A program made the position numbers and the translations under genes. A stretch of 64,000 nt of DNA from Hyunsoonleella aquatilis (GTDB taxonomy: Bacteria; Bacteroidota; Bacteroidia; Flavobacteriales; Flavobacteriaceae): contig NZ_JACNMF010000001.1 of assembly GCF_014270105.1 (NCBI RefSeq), positions 744,001 to 808,000 of the forward strand, written 5' to 3'. Under the pieces are notes generated by a model. It saw nothing but the letters and a program-made list of their open reading frames with translations, was not told the origin of the DNA and made no database searches. Every line of letters starts with the position of its first letter. The first letter of the stretch is position 1. This document shows positions 28,228 to 37,375 of this stretch, one piece after another.

Positions 28228-28860
28228 ATGTCAACAAAAGTATTAATCATAGTAGGAGTTGCTCTGCTGGTCATTGCGCTTCTTAGCGGCATAAAAACTA
28301 ACTCCGGCAAAAGGCTGTTGAGTATAAAGCTTGGAGTGATTTTAGGCGCGATAGGAATTTTATTGATGATATATGCAAGTTATTCATCAAACTTGGTGAA
28401 CTATAATAGGCAAATTGAGCAGGTTTCCATCGGAAATAAATTGAACATTGATGGCCCGGTAAAATCGACACAAGTGATTTCGCCTATAGATAAAGACTCT
28501 GTGGATTGCAGAATTTTAACAATGGGCGTGTATCCTGAGGCTAACAAAAATGATATTTGGGTATTGATCCGGCCAACGGACGATCGCTATTATCCGCAAT
28601 CTGATCATACCAATACTTCCTATAAAAGAGATGGAGAATGGCAAGTAGTGACGCGTTTTGGAGGAGATTTAGGAGAGGCTTACGATCTAATTGTTTATGA
28701 AGCCGATGCACAAGCCTCGCAATTCTTTAGTGCCACCATCGAAGAATGGAAAAAGAACGAGGACTACCCGGGATTGCAATTGGCAGAATTGCCTGCTGGA
28801 GCAAAGGAAGTGGATCGAATCAAAATCTATACAAGGAAAAATTGTAGAGGTGTGTTTTAG
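28228..28860 (+). CDS. Unknown membrane protein in the glucan locus
   Basis: I do not recognise this 210-residue protein. Two hydrophobic helices (about 5-20 and 33-50) are followed by a soluble domain of about 155 residues with VSIGNKLNIDGPVKST, DDRYYPQSD and a closing KIYTRKNCRGVF. Both helices fit an inner-membrane anchor with the domain on either side. It is set between a transporter gene (34 bases upstream) and a cytoplasmic GH17 gene (22 bases downstream), which argues for a role in glucan-oligosaccharide uptake or sensing. It is not a duplicate of any other protein in the window. Confidence 0.6.
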   Translation: MSTKVLIIVGVALLVIALLSGIKTNSGKRLLSIKLGVILGAIGILLMIYASYSSNLVNYNRQIEQVSIGNKLNIDGPVKSTQVISPIDKDSVDCRILTMGVYPEANKNDIWVLIRPTDDRYYPQSDHTNTSYKRDGEWQVVTRFGGDLGEAYDLIVYEADAQASQFFSATIEEWKKNEDYPGLQLAELPAGAKEVDRIKIYTRKNCRGVF

Positions 28861-28882
28861 AATAAAATAAAAAATTAGGAAA

Positions 28883-29794
28883 ATGTCGTACAGAGAAGCA
28901 TCATATTACAAATCGAATTATAGTCAAATCGCAACTCCAGGGATAAACCTAGCGGATTATTCTCTGGAAGAATTAAAGGCCCTATGGCGCAAAACCATTC
29001 AAGACGGATTTCATGGTATATGTTTTAGTATGTACCGAGACGGACAATCACCAGGAGATGACATTAGTATGGAACAAGTTGAAGAGCGTATTAATATTTT
29101 AAAACCTTATGTTGGTGCTATCCGGTCGTTTTCTTGTATTGAAGGCAATGAATTTGTACCGATGGTTGCCAAAAAGCATGGCCTCAAAACTCTTGTAGGT
29201 GCATGGCTGGGAGATGATAAGGAAGATAATGAAAGAGAAATAGAAGGTTTGATATCCCTTGCTAAATCAGGCAATGTGGATGTAGCAGCCGTGGGTAACG
29301 AAGTGTTGTATCGAAACGATTTGACTTTGGAAGAATTGGTAGGCTATATCAATCGTGTTAAGGAAGCCCTCGCCGGGTTGGATATTCCAGTAGGTTATGT
29401 GGATGCATATTACGAGTTTTCCAGGCATCCCATATTAGTGGAAAGCACCGATGTGGTTTTGGCCAATTTATATCCGTATTGGGAAGGTTGCCCTATTGAA
29501 TATGCTTTAGGGCATATGCAGGCCATGTTTGGTTCTGTGGTTGATGCTGCTCAAGGTAAGCCAATCATTATTACCGAAACCGGATGGCCAAGTGAGGGTG
29601 GTGGACTAGATGGAGCTATAGCTGGAGGGGAAGCGGCCATGAAGTATTTCATCGATACCATAAGATGGACCAAGGAGAACGACATCCCCATATTTTATTT
29701 TTCATCTTTTGACGAGTCATGGAAAACTGGAAATGAAGGTGATGTTGGGGCCTATTGGGGGCTTTGGGATAAGCAAGAATACTTAAAATATTAG
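28883..29794 (+). CDS. Compact cytoplasmic GH17 enzyme, first copy
   Basis: The 303-residue protein has no signal peptide and consists of one short GH17 barrel. Acid/base Glu 140 lies in AVGNEVLYR and nucleophile Glu 232 in ITETGWPSEGG. It opens with PGINLADYSLEELKALWRKTIQDGFHGICFS and ends with SSFDESWKTGNEGDVGAYWGLWD. It belongs to a subgroup distinct from the two 400-residue GH17s upstream and closely resembles the gene at 31351. Compact bacterial GH17s are often glucanosyltransferases or exo-acting enzymes; which applies here cannot be read from the sequence. It follows the transporter and unknown membrane protein as part of one module. Confidence 0.86.
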   Translation: MSYREASYYKSNYSQIATPGINLADYSLEELKALWRKTIQDGFHGICFSMYRDGQSPGDDISMEQVEERINILKPYVGAIRSFSCIEGNEFVPMVAKKHGLKTLVGAWLGDDKEDNEREIEGLISLAKSGNVDVAAVGNEVLYRNDLTLEELVGYINRVKEALAGLDIPVGYVDAYYEFSRHPILVESTDVVLANLYPYWEGCPIEYALGHMQAMFGSVVDAAQGKPIIITETGWPSEGGGLDGAIAGGEAAMKYFIDTIRWTKENDIPIFYFSSFDESWKTGNEGDVGAYWGLWDKQEYLKY

Positions 29795-29899
29795 TAGCAG
29801 ATATGAATCAATCCTAATGTTGTCAATTTTAAAATATAAGTGATCAGGTGGCACAAACCTCAAAGTTTCCGAAGCTTTTAAATGTGCGAGAACAAAATT

Positions 29900-31345
29900 A
29901 TGTCAAAAGTTAAGAAAGCATCAAAAAATACAGTTCCATTTGGACAAAAGGTAGCCTTTGGCATTGGTATGTTGGCCAATCAGATGTTTCCTGCTATTCT
30001 TGGTATTTTTATGGTGGTCTTGATTCAAGATTTAGGCTTTACAGGTTGGATGTGGTCACTTATTTATTTTTTTCCGAGAATATTTGATGCGATTACAGAT
30101 CCGATAATGGGCTATATTTCAGATAATACAAAATCCAAATGGGGCCGAAGACGCCAATATGTATTGATTGGTGGCTTAATGATGGGCATTGCATATATTT
30201 TTATGTGGCAGCTCTTTAGGGAGAATTCGCTGAGTTTTAATTTTTGGTATTTCTTCCTTTGGTCCATTGTTTTTTATTTGGGGCTTACATTCTTTAGCGT
30301 TCCTTATGTTGCTATGGGCTACGAGATGAGCGATGATTTTCACGAACGTACTAGCATTATGGCCGTGGCCCAATGGATTGGGCAGTGGGCTTGGGTAATT
30401 GCACCTTTGTTTTGGATAATTATGTACGACCCGGAGTGGTTTCCATCTGCTGATGTTGCAGTGAGACAACTGGCTATTTGGGTTGCCATCCCATGTGCTA
30501 TTTGCGCTATAGTTCCGGCAATATTTATTAAGAGCAAATCAACATTAAATGAAGATTATAAGCCTTTGAACTTTGCAAACGTCGGCAATAGCTTGATTAA
30601 TATATTTCATAGTTTTATTGAGGTCTTCAAAATTAGGGCCTTTAGAAAATTATGTGCTGCCACATTTTTAATTTTTAATGCATTTAATACTGTTGCAGCC
30701 CTCACTTTTTTTGTGATTGTCTATAAGCTATTTAATGGGGATGCCGCCGCCAGTGGTATTTGGGTATCCTTGTTTGGTTGCATAGGGGCTTTGGGTACTA
30801 CATTTATTGTTATTCCTGCTGTAACTTGGATGTCCAAAATCATGGGCAAAAAAAGAGCATTTATGCTGTCTCAGGGTATTTCAGTGATAGGCTATATTTT
30901 GCTTTGGTTTCTATTTGTGCCAGGCAAACCGTGGATGTATATTATTGCCTTGCCGTTTTTTTCCTTTGGAATAGGAAGTTTGTTCACCATAATGATGTCG
31001 ATGACGGCCGATGTCATCGATATTGATGAGTTAAACTCCGGATTGAGGAGAGAAGGGATATTTGGCGCCATTTATTGGTGGATGGTAAAAGTAGGCTTTG
31101 CTATTGCGGGTGCGCTCAGTGGGGTGATTATTACCTATGTTGGCTTCAATCCTGAGCTAGCAACAATAGATCAGCAATCTGCGGTGGACGGACTCCACGC
31201 CTTCTTTTGCTTTTTCCCTATGGCAGGTACTTTAATAGCCATGTTCATTATGAGGAATTATGATGTAACGGAAGAACGAGCCAATACTATAAGGGCAGCA
31301 CTTGACAAAAGAAGTGATAAATTAGAATTACAAATTAATAGTTAG
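29900..31345 (+). CDS. GPH-type sugar:cation symporter (MFS), second copy
   Basis: The ATG at 29900 (MSKVKKASKNTVPFGQ) aligns with the start of the first transporter; the longer frame from 29882 adds six unlikely residues. The protein has 12 predicted helices and the GPH motifs FPRIFDAITDPIMGYISDNTKSKWGRRRQYV and MTADVIDIDELNSGLRREGIFGAIYWW. It is clearly a paralogue of the 26760 carrier but well diverged, so the two may differ in chain length or linkage preferred. The compact GH17 gene 31351 starts six bases after it, repeating the transporter plus GH17 arrangement. Confidence 0.88.
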   Translation: MSKVKKASKNTVPFGQKVAFGIGMLANQMFPAILGIFMVVLIQDLGFTGWMWSLIYFFPRIFDAITDPIMGYISDNTKSKWGRRRQYVLIGGLMMGIAYIFMWQLFRENSLSFNFWYFFLWSIVFYLGLTFFSVPYVAMGYEMSDDFHERTSIMAVAQWIGQWAWVIAPLFWIIMYDPEWFPSADVAVRQLAIWVAIPCAICAIVPAIFIKSKSTLNEDYKPLNFANVGNSLINIFHSFIEVFKIRAFRKLCAATFLIFNAFNTVAALTFFVIVYKLFNGDAAASGIWVSLFGCIGALGTTFIVIPAVTWMSKIMGKKRAFMLSQGISVIGYILLWFLFVPGKPWMYIIALPFFSFGIGSLFTIMMSMTADVIDIDELNSGLRREGIFGAIYWWMVKVGFAIAGALSGVIITYVGFNPELATIDQQSAVDGLHAFFCFFPMAGTLIAMFIMRNYDVTEERANTIRAALDKRSDKLELQINS

Positions 31346-31350
31346 TCGCT

Positions 31351-32280
31351 ATGTCTTTTAGAAAAAATAAAATCATGTCTCTCTCTGGACTGGACTTGGA
31401 TAACAAAACACCAAAGGGACTTCAAAATTTATTCAGGCGTGTTTTGAAAAATGGCATGCATGGGCTTTGTTTTAGTGCATATAAAGAAGGTCAGGCACCG
31501 GGCGTTCAGCTTTCGGAAAAGCAAATCAGGAAACGTATGAAAGTTATCCAACCATATACTAAATGGATACGCTCATTTTCCTGTACTGATGGAAACGAGA
31601 TGATACCCAGAATAGCAAAGGAATATGGTATCAAAACTTTAGTAGGGGCATGGTTGGGCGATGACGCCGAAATTAATCAAAAAGAAGTCACTAATCTTAA
31701 AAAACTGGCCAATGCAGGCTATGTGGATATTGCTGCTGTTGGTAATGAAGTGATGTATAGAGGAGATTTGACCGAAGAGGAATTGCTGGCTTTTATATAT
31801 GATGTAAAAGAGGAAGTTACTGAGGTGCCCGTGGGGTATGTAGATGCATATTACGAATTCAGCCACAGACCAAAAATAACGGAAGCTTGCGATGTTATCT
31901 TGGCCAATTGCTATCCATATTGGGAAGGTTGTAGCATTGAATATTCCCTTATATACATGAAAGATATGTACCATCAAGCGATGAAGGCTGGAAATGGGAA
32001 AAAAGTGATTATCACTGAAACAGGTTGGCCGAGCGAGGGAGAAGGGCTCAATGGTGCATTTCCATCTGTTCCCAATGCTACAAAATATTTTATAAATGCC
32101 CAGCACTGGTCGGCTGAAGATGATATTGAAATGTTCTATTTCTCTTCCTTTGATGAGTCTTGGAAAGTGGGAGCTGAAGGAGATGTTGGTGCCTATTGGG
32201 GCATTTGGGACAAGAATGAAAAGCAGAAGTTTTTTAACCAATCTTCTATAATGAAGAACCGCAAGCGGCCATTCTTTTAG
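31351..32280 (+). CDS. Compact cytoplasmic GH17 enzyme, second copy
   Basis: The 309-residue protein lacks a signal peptide. It is a paralogue of the 28883 product with the same landmarks: acid/base Glu 133 in AVGNEVMYR, nucleophile Glu 223 in ITETGWPSEGEG, and DESWKVGAEGDVGAYWGIWD near the end. A charged tail (MKNRKRPFF) is unique to this copy. It is the last gene of the main PUL transcript; a new promoter block follows. Its close coupling to the second transporter suggests it acts on that carrier's cargo. Confidence 0.86.
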   Translation: MSFRKNKIMSLSGLDLDNKTPKGLQNLFRRVLKNGMHGLCFSAYKEGQAPGVQLSEKQIRKRMKVIQPYTKWIRSFSCTDGNEMIPRIAKEYGIKTLVGAWLGDDAEINQKEVTNLKKLANAGYVDIAAVGNEVMYRGDLTEEELLAFIYDVKEEVTEVPVGYVDAYYEFSHRPKITEACDVILANCYPYWEGCSIEYSLIYMKDMYHQAMKAGNGKKVIITETGWPSEGEGLNGAFPSVPNATKYFINAQHWSAEDDIEMFYFSSFDESWKVGAEGDVGAYWGIWDKNEKQKFFNQSSIMKNRKRPFF

Positions 32281-32340
32281 GCCATTATAGAGTTCCTCTG
32301 GAGAATGTGCATATACAAGTTTGTGGAAATCTGAAATCCA

Positions 32341-32367
32341 CCACAACATTACCACAACAATTGGGTA
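32341..32367 (+). promoter_or_regulatory. Putative operator, copy 2 (CCACAACA direct repeat)
   Basis: CCACAACA occurs at 32341 and 32352, one helical turn apart, followed by TTGGGTA. The element resembles 6711-6731 upstream of susC and again precedes a GTATATwTTTTGTAG promoter block. It is a candidate binding site for the LuxR-type PUL regulator. Confidence 0.45.
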
Positions 32368-32465
32368 TTTAACTAGTAATCAAACGGTTAAATTTCATGT
32401 TTATCTTTCGTAGAAACAACGGTATTTACTGGATGTATTTGAGAAATTGGCTGTAAAAACAACTT

Positions 32466-32497
32466 TTTTTTTTACAGTGTATATATTTTGTAGGGGC
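32466..32497 (+). promoter_or_regulatory. Promoter block of the T9SS-protein gene
   Basis: A T run then TACAGTGTATATATTTTG and TAGGGGC. It is nearly the same as the block at 6818-6848 before susC. TATATTTTG fits a -7 box with one extra spacer base. The gene starts about 90 bases later. The 304-base gap before the gene holds this block and the operator-like repeat and nothing else that I can support. Confidence 0.55.
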
Positions 32498-32584
32498 TTC
32501 AAATAGTGTTTGTTCATTGTTCATACATAACTTTGAGAAACAACGAACTAAGAATTCAATTAATTATTTTAAAAACTTTTTACG

Positions 32585-34021
32585 ATGAAAAAAATTACTT
32601 TTTTACTTATGCTGATAACCATAACATTTGGTTACTCTCAGGATTTAATTTTAGGCTTTGAGGCCGGCGAAAGCGGCGGCGTTAACGGAGGTCCTTTTGG
32701 AGACATGCCGGCTCCAACTGTTTTGGCTGGTACAGGTTCCAATACATCACAAGTGTTGGAAATTATTGGTAATACTTCTGGCCAGCCTTGGCAAGGGATA
32801 AATTTAAATCTTTCAGAAAATGTGGATTTGACAAGTACTCAAACCATGACCATTGACGTAAAATCTGCTACTCCTATTACTTTTTTGGTAAAAGTGAACG
32901 GTGGATTAGCTGGTGCTCCAGAGGCGGCCGCAGAAGTTACCCACAATGGCAATGATACATGGCAAACGCTTTCGTTTACCTTCAATACTTCCTTAGATGG
33001 ACAGGCTGCAATGGCCAATGGTGTATATGCTTCTTTTGTTATTCACGCTTATTGGGAAGCAGGCGAAACAACCTTTTTCCCTGGAGGTGCTCCAATTGCA
33101 ACACCCGCAAGAACATTCTACGTAGATAATATTATGGGGCCCGCAAATGTCGATACCTGCTCAAACGGCATGATGGATGGGGATGAAACAGGAGTGGACT
33201 GTGGGGGCTCTTGCCCAAATGCTTGTATTACGCCACCAGCTATTTCGGCGCCAGTTCCTCCCGCTAGGGCACCAGGCGATGTATTTTCAATATACAGTGA
33301 TGTATATACCGATTTTACCGTGGATAATTTTGACCAAGGCTGGTGTGGGGGAGCACATGCCTCCGAAGTTATGATTGCTGGCAATCCTACGTTGAAAAAG
33401 AATATGGGTATTGTGTGCCAGGGTATTGATTTTTCTTCGAATAAGCAAGATCTATCTGGTTTTACGCACATACACTTTGATTTTTGGGTAGCTGATACTG
33501 ACCTGACAGGTGATGTATTCAATGTAAAATTGGTTGACTTTGGTGGAGGTGGATCCGAAGCATCCGCTTTAGAGGTGAATATTAACGGCGGCACTACTCC
33601 GGCGCTTGTGGCAGGGTCATGGGTATCCGTTGATGTAGATATAACGTCTTTAATGCCTCCAGTAGCTGGAAGCCTCACAAGAAGCGATATTGCCCAAATA
33701 GGAATTACAACAGCCAATGTGGACAATCTATGGTTTGACAACATTTATTTACACAAAAATACCACTTTAAGTAACGACGAATTCACTCAAGCATCATTTA
33801 AGGTATTCCCGAATCCTTCTGAAGATAGCTGGACGGTCACTGCCCAGAATGAGCAAATTGAGTCCATTAATGTTTACGATGTATTAGGTAAACAAGTGCT
33901 AAGAACTTTGCCCAGTGTTAGTGAAACTAGAATAGATGGTTCTGCTTTGAAGTCGGGTCTTTATTTTGCACAAATAAGAACCGCAAGTGGATTAAGTAGT
34001 ATCCGATTGGTGAAAAAATAG
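32585..34021 (+). CDS. T9SS-secreted protein with two carbohydrate-binding-like modules
   Basis: A signal peptide (1-19, GYSQ) precedes a beta-sandwich module (about 20-190) with PWQGINLNLSENVDLTSTQTMTIDVKS. A short Cys-rich, Asp-rich linker follows (CSNGMMDGDETGVDCGG), a common calcium-type spacer in flavobacteria. A second module (about 232-393; IYSDVYTDFTVDNFDQGW, FTHIHFDFWV, LWFDNIYLH) is related to the C-terminal module of the 16836 lipoprotein. The last 75 residues are a type A T9SS sorting domain (FKVFPNPSEDSW to IRLVKK). No catalytic pair is visible. The protein is thus secreted or cell-surface attached and probably binds the same glucan. It has its own copy of the PUL promoter block. 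Confidence 0.8.
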   Translation: MKKITFLLMLITITFGYSQDLILGFEAGESGGVNGGPFGDMPAPTVLAGTGSNTSQVLEIIGNTSGQPWQGINLNLSENVDLTSTQTMTIDVKSATPITFLVKVNGGLAGAPEAAAEVTHNGNDTWQTLSFTFNTSLDGQAAMANGVYASFVIHAYWEAGETTFFPGGAPIATPARTFYVDNIMGPANVDTCSNGMMDGDETGVDCGGSCPNACITPPAISAPVPPARAPGDVFSIYSDVYTDFTVDNFDQGWCGGAHASEVMIAGNPTLKKNMGIVCQGIDFSSNKQDLSGFTHIHFDFWVADTDLTGDVFNVKLVDFGGGGSEASALEVNINGGTTPALVAGSWVSVDVDITSLMPPVAGSLTRSDIAQIGITTANVDNLWFDNIYLHKNTTLSNDEFTQASFKVFPNPSEDSWTVTAQNEQIESINVYDVLGKQVLRTLPSVSETRIDGSALKSGLYFAQIRTASGLSSIRLVKK

Positions 34022-34057
34022 AGTGACCCAAGTTTAATAGTTGTTTAGTTTAGAAAT

Positions 34058-34091
34058 GAAAACCTGCAAATAGTTTAGTTTGCAGGTTTTC
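34058..34091. terminator. Bidirectional terminator between convergent genes
   Basis: A 13-bp perfect stem (34058-34070 with 34079-34091) has a T-rich tail on the plus side and is A-rich before it, so it can end the PUL transcript and probably the opposing gene as well. Confidence 0.8.
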
Positions 34092-34132
34092 TTATTTTTA
34101 GAGCCCTTAAGTAAACGGATATCCATAATTAT

Positions 34133-37100
34133 TTAATCCAAAATTATTGGCACGCCCGATTGGTACAGTTTAGATTCAAGCTCGGGAACGTCTATTTTGG
34201 CAAATTTGGTAAGTCGATTTTCAATTCTCATGAAAAGGGCTTTAGCCATTTCTAAACTTTCCATTTGCATTTTCGTTGGCCCGTACGATGTGTTTAGGCC
34301 GCGTTCGGCAGTGGTCAATCTTGCTGAAATGAGTTGAACTTGTTTTTCCCTAATTTCAGCTTTTGAACTATTGCCATAAAGGATTTGTTCTAAATCGTGC
34401 ATCTCTTTTTTAAGATCGCTGATTTGTGCTTCAACTTCACCTGGAGTTTTTTGCAGATATAAGGTGGCTTTCTCCAAGGCTTTTAATTTCTTTGAGGCCT
34501 TTTGAAAGTCGGAAATTGCAGATGTATATTTGGCTTTGAACGCTTTCAATGCTCGAGAATAGGATTCAATTTCACTGGAAACAGGATTGTTTAGGACTCC
34601 CTTTCGGATACTTTCGACTTCAAAAGATTGAGGTTCTGACAAAGCTTTAATTTCTCCATTGATATTTGAAAACATGGAAATGCTGTATGTTCCGTCTTTA
34701 GCCAATGTGTTGTAATAGTAATCTAAAGGATTTTTATTTAATTTGTCAATATTTAAGGTTGGTTTTGAAGGAATTTTTAAATCCCAAGAAATACGATTAA
34801 AACCTTTCTTGTAGGGTGCTTTTAAGCGGGTAACAAAGTTCTCTTGATCATCCTTCACTACTAAAATAATGGAAGCGCCCGCCTCGTTTTTTTCGTCTTC
34901 TAATTGTTGCCAGCCAAGGAAGGGAATATCTTTATTATCTTTTTTTAATGCTTTTTCGGTTTTTGTTCTTTTCGACTTTAAGCTTTCAAAATCATTGGGA
35001 AGGTAATAGGTGAATACTGCACCAAATTCTGGGTTTTTAGCTGTAAAAAATGATGCACCCTGACTGGACGTGCCTAAATTAATAGGTTTGTACTGTAACG
35101 CTTTTCGAGGTTTGAATAGCATTGGGCTTTTTAAGGCGTTTGGATCAATGTTCCTCAAAGGGCTATAGTCATCCAAAATATAAAACCCTCGACCAAAGGA
35201 TGCCACTACAAGGTCATTTTCCCGTTTTTGAATGGCCAAATCCCTAATGGCTATCGTAGGCAGGCCTTCAGAAAATTTAATCCATTTTTCGCCTTGATTA
35301 AAACTGACATAAATACCGTATTCCGTTCCTAAAAACATCAAGTTCGCGTCAACATGATCCTGGACGATACGCCAAACCAAGGTGTTATCTGGAAGACCAT
35401 TGACAATTGGTTTCCAAGATTTTCCCCCATTGGTGCTTTTCAGCAAATAAGGTTTGTAATCCCCAAATTTATGATTATCCAATGCCACGTATACAGTATT
35501 AATATTGTGAAGATCCGCCTTAATATCATTTACAAAAGCTGAAGCAGGTACGTTTGGTAAATCATCCATTAAAACTTTTGTCCAAGTTTCACCGCCATTT
35601 TGGGTATACTGAATAATGCCATCATCAGTGCCTGCATAAAGCACATTCTCATCCAGTGGAGACTCTGAAAGCGAAGTAATCGTATTGTAAGTGGACATGG
35701 CGTAAACATCCCATGCGGCATCCCAACTCTGTTGTTTGCCCATAATGGGAAGTTCAAACCGCTCTTGGTTTTTCGTCAAATCCCTCGAAATTGGTGTCCA
35801 GCTATCACCTCGATTATCCGACCTCCAAACACGTTGAGAACCAAAATATATGCGTTTTGGGTCGTGTTGACTCACTAAAATGGGGGAGTCCCAATTGTTA
35901 CGTTCATAAGGTTCGTCAATACCTTCTTGGGGTTTGATATAAACGGATTCGCGATTGCTGATATCCACGCGTCTTAAATTCCCCTGTTGGGATTGGGCAT
36001 AAACAATATTGGGATTGCCAGGCTCGGTAGCCGGTTGATGGCCATCACCACCTAAAAGCACATACCAATCAGAATTTGCAATGCCATTTGCTTTAAAAGT
36101 TCTTGACGGGCCACCTTGGGAATTATTATCCTGTGTACCGCCGTAAATATTATAAAAAGGCACAGCATCGTCAACAGCCAATTTGTAAAATTGAGTTATC
36201 GGTAGATTATTGACAAATTTCCAGGTTTTTGAGCCATCAAATGATTTATAAAGGCCACCATCACTTCCTATGAGCATATAATTAGGATCGTCTGGTTTAA
36301 AGACTAAAGCATGGTCGTCCCCGTGTTTGTTTTCTTTTTTCATAACCTTAAAGGTTTTTCCACCATCTTCTGAGACCAGGGTGCTATTGTTCATTAAATA
36401 TATCTTATCAAAAACATGTGGAGAAGGTATAAGCTCTTGATAGTAATGCGGGCCTGTTCCTAAAGGTACCGTATCGGACATTTTGGTCCAACTCATACCA
36501 CCGTTTTTGGATCGAAAAATGCCGCCGGTTCTCCGATGTAATTCAATAGTAGCATAAACCACATCAGGGTTTATCGGAGAAATGGCCAGTCCAATTTTAC
36601 CCATATCTATTTTTGGGAGCCCTGTTTTGAGTTTGTCCCAAGTCTCGCCTCCATCCGTACTTTTGTAAATGCCCGAGCCTGGGCCACCGCCCATGTACGA
36701 TGCCACATTTCTATGCCGTTGCCAAGTGGCCGCATAAAGCGTTTTTTCGTCCCTTGGATCTATAACTATGTCGGTAGCTCCTGTCCATTCATTGTCGCTT
36801 AAAACCAGCTTCCAAGTGTCGCCCCCATCATTGGTTTTGTACAGCCCACGTTCTCCGCCCGAACTCCACAATGGTCCCTGCGCGGCTACCCAAATTTCAT
36901 TTGAATTTTTTGGATTCACAATTATTTTAGAAATATGTTCCGACTTTTTTAAGCCTTTGTTTTGCCATGTCTGGCCGCCATCATAGCTTGCATAAATACC
37001 ATGCCCGATACCTACATGCCTGCCCCCAACATTCTCTCCCGTACCTACCCAAATAGTATTAGGATTATTAGGGTCTAGTGTAATACAACCTGTGGAATAA

Positions 37101-37375
37101 AAAGCTTCTTTGTCAGTTAGTGGTGTCCAAGTAGTACCTGCATTTTCAGTTTTCCAAACGCCCCCGGAACCTACAGCTATATACCAAATATTCTGATTTT
37201 CGGGATGAATGGCAATGTCCGCAATGCGTCCTGACATAAAAGCAGGACCGATATTTCTAAATTTTAGACCTGAAAAGGTAGAGTCTTTTTTAGTCTCCGT
37301 TTTTATTTGGGAATTGACACTAAAATTACAGCTTAAAAAAACAATTATGGGAAGAATGAATTTTGGGTGCATCAT
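34133..37375 (-). CDS. Secreted VPS10/BNR-repeat beta-propeller protein
   Basis: The 1080-residue protein has a signal peptide (cleavage near SVNSQ) and a very large BNR/sortilin-type propeller (about 30-760) with many Asp-box-like turns: GGVWKTENAGTTWTPL, GGLYKSFDGSKTWKFV, GGKSWKPIVNG. A linker with FRAPYKKGFNRISWDL-like strands and a C-terminal helical region (about 930-1050) follow. Database entries of this type are often named glycosyl hydrolase, but I see no catalytic residues and would not repeat that. It is convergent with the glucan locus and separated by a terminator, so it is not part of it. A role in the periplasm or as an exported scaffold is possible; the function is unknown. ATG 37372 is an equal alternative start. 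Confidence 0.8.
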   Translation of the reverse strand: MMHPKFILPIIVFLSCNFSVNSQIKTETKKDSTFSGLKFRNIGPAFMSGRIADIAIHPENQNIWYIAVGSGGVWKTENAGTTWTPLTDKEAFYSTGCITLDPNNPNTIWVGTGENVGGRHVGIGHGIYASYDGGQTWQNKGLKKSEHISKIIVNPKNSNEIWVAAQGPLWSSGGERGLYKTNDGGDTWKLVLSDNEWTGATDIVIDPRDEKTLYAATWQRHRNVASYMGGGPGSGIYKSTDGGETWDKLKTGLPKIDMGKIGLAISPINPDVVYATIELHRRTGGIFRSKNGGMSWTKMSDTVPLGTGPHYYQELIPSPHVFDKIYLMNNSTLVSEDGGKTFKVMKKENKHGDDHALVFKPDDPNYMLIGSDGGLYKSFDGSKTWKFVNNLPITQFYKLAVDDAVPFYNIYGGTQDNNSQGGPSRTFKANGIANSDWYVLLGGDGHQPATEPGNPNIVYAQSQQGNLRRVDISNRESVYIKPQEGIDEPYERNNWDSPILVSQHDPKRIYFGSQRVWRSDNRGDSWTPISRDLTKNQERFELPIMGKQQSWDAAWDVYAMSTYNTITSLSESPLDENVLYAGTDDGIIQYTQNGGETWTKVLMDDLPNVPASAFVNDIKADLHNINTVYVALDNHKFGDYKPYLLKSTNGGKSWKPIVNGLPDNTLVWRIVQDHVDANLMFLGTEYGIYVSFNQGEKWIKFSEGLPTIAIRDLAIQKRENDLVVASFGRGFYILDDYSPLRNIDPNALKSPMLFKPRKALQYKPINLGTSSQGASFFTAKNPEFGAVFTYYLPNDFESLKSKRTKTEKALKKDNKDIPFLGWQQLEDEKNEAGASIILVVKDDQENFVTRLKAPYKKGFNRISWDLKIPSKPTLNIDKLNKNPLDYYYNTLAKDGTYSISMFSNINGEIKALSEPQSFEVESIRKGVLNNPVSSEIESYSRALKAFKAKYTSAISDFQKASKKLKALEKATLYLQKTPGEVEAQISDLKKEMHDLEQILYGNSSKAEIREKQVQLISARLTTAERGLNTSYGPTKMQMESLEMAKALFMRIENRLTKFAKIDVPELESKLYQSGVPIILD

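Noticed and set aside
31639-32355. Minus-strand open frame of 238 residues opposite the second compact GH17 gene
   Set aside because: The plus-strand frame has both GH17 catalytic motifs; the minus frame has no recognisable protein character.
33118-33744. Minus-strand open frame of 208 residues opposite the T9SS protein
   Set aside because: The plus-strand protein has a signal peptide, homologous module and T9SS domain. The minus frame is its shadow.
34133-37375. Calling the large propeller protein a glycosyl hydrolase of the glucan locus
   Set aside because: No catalytic residues are visible, it is convergent with the locus and separated by a terminator.
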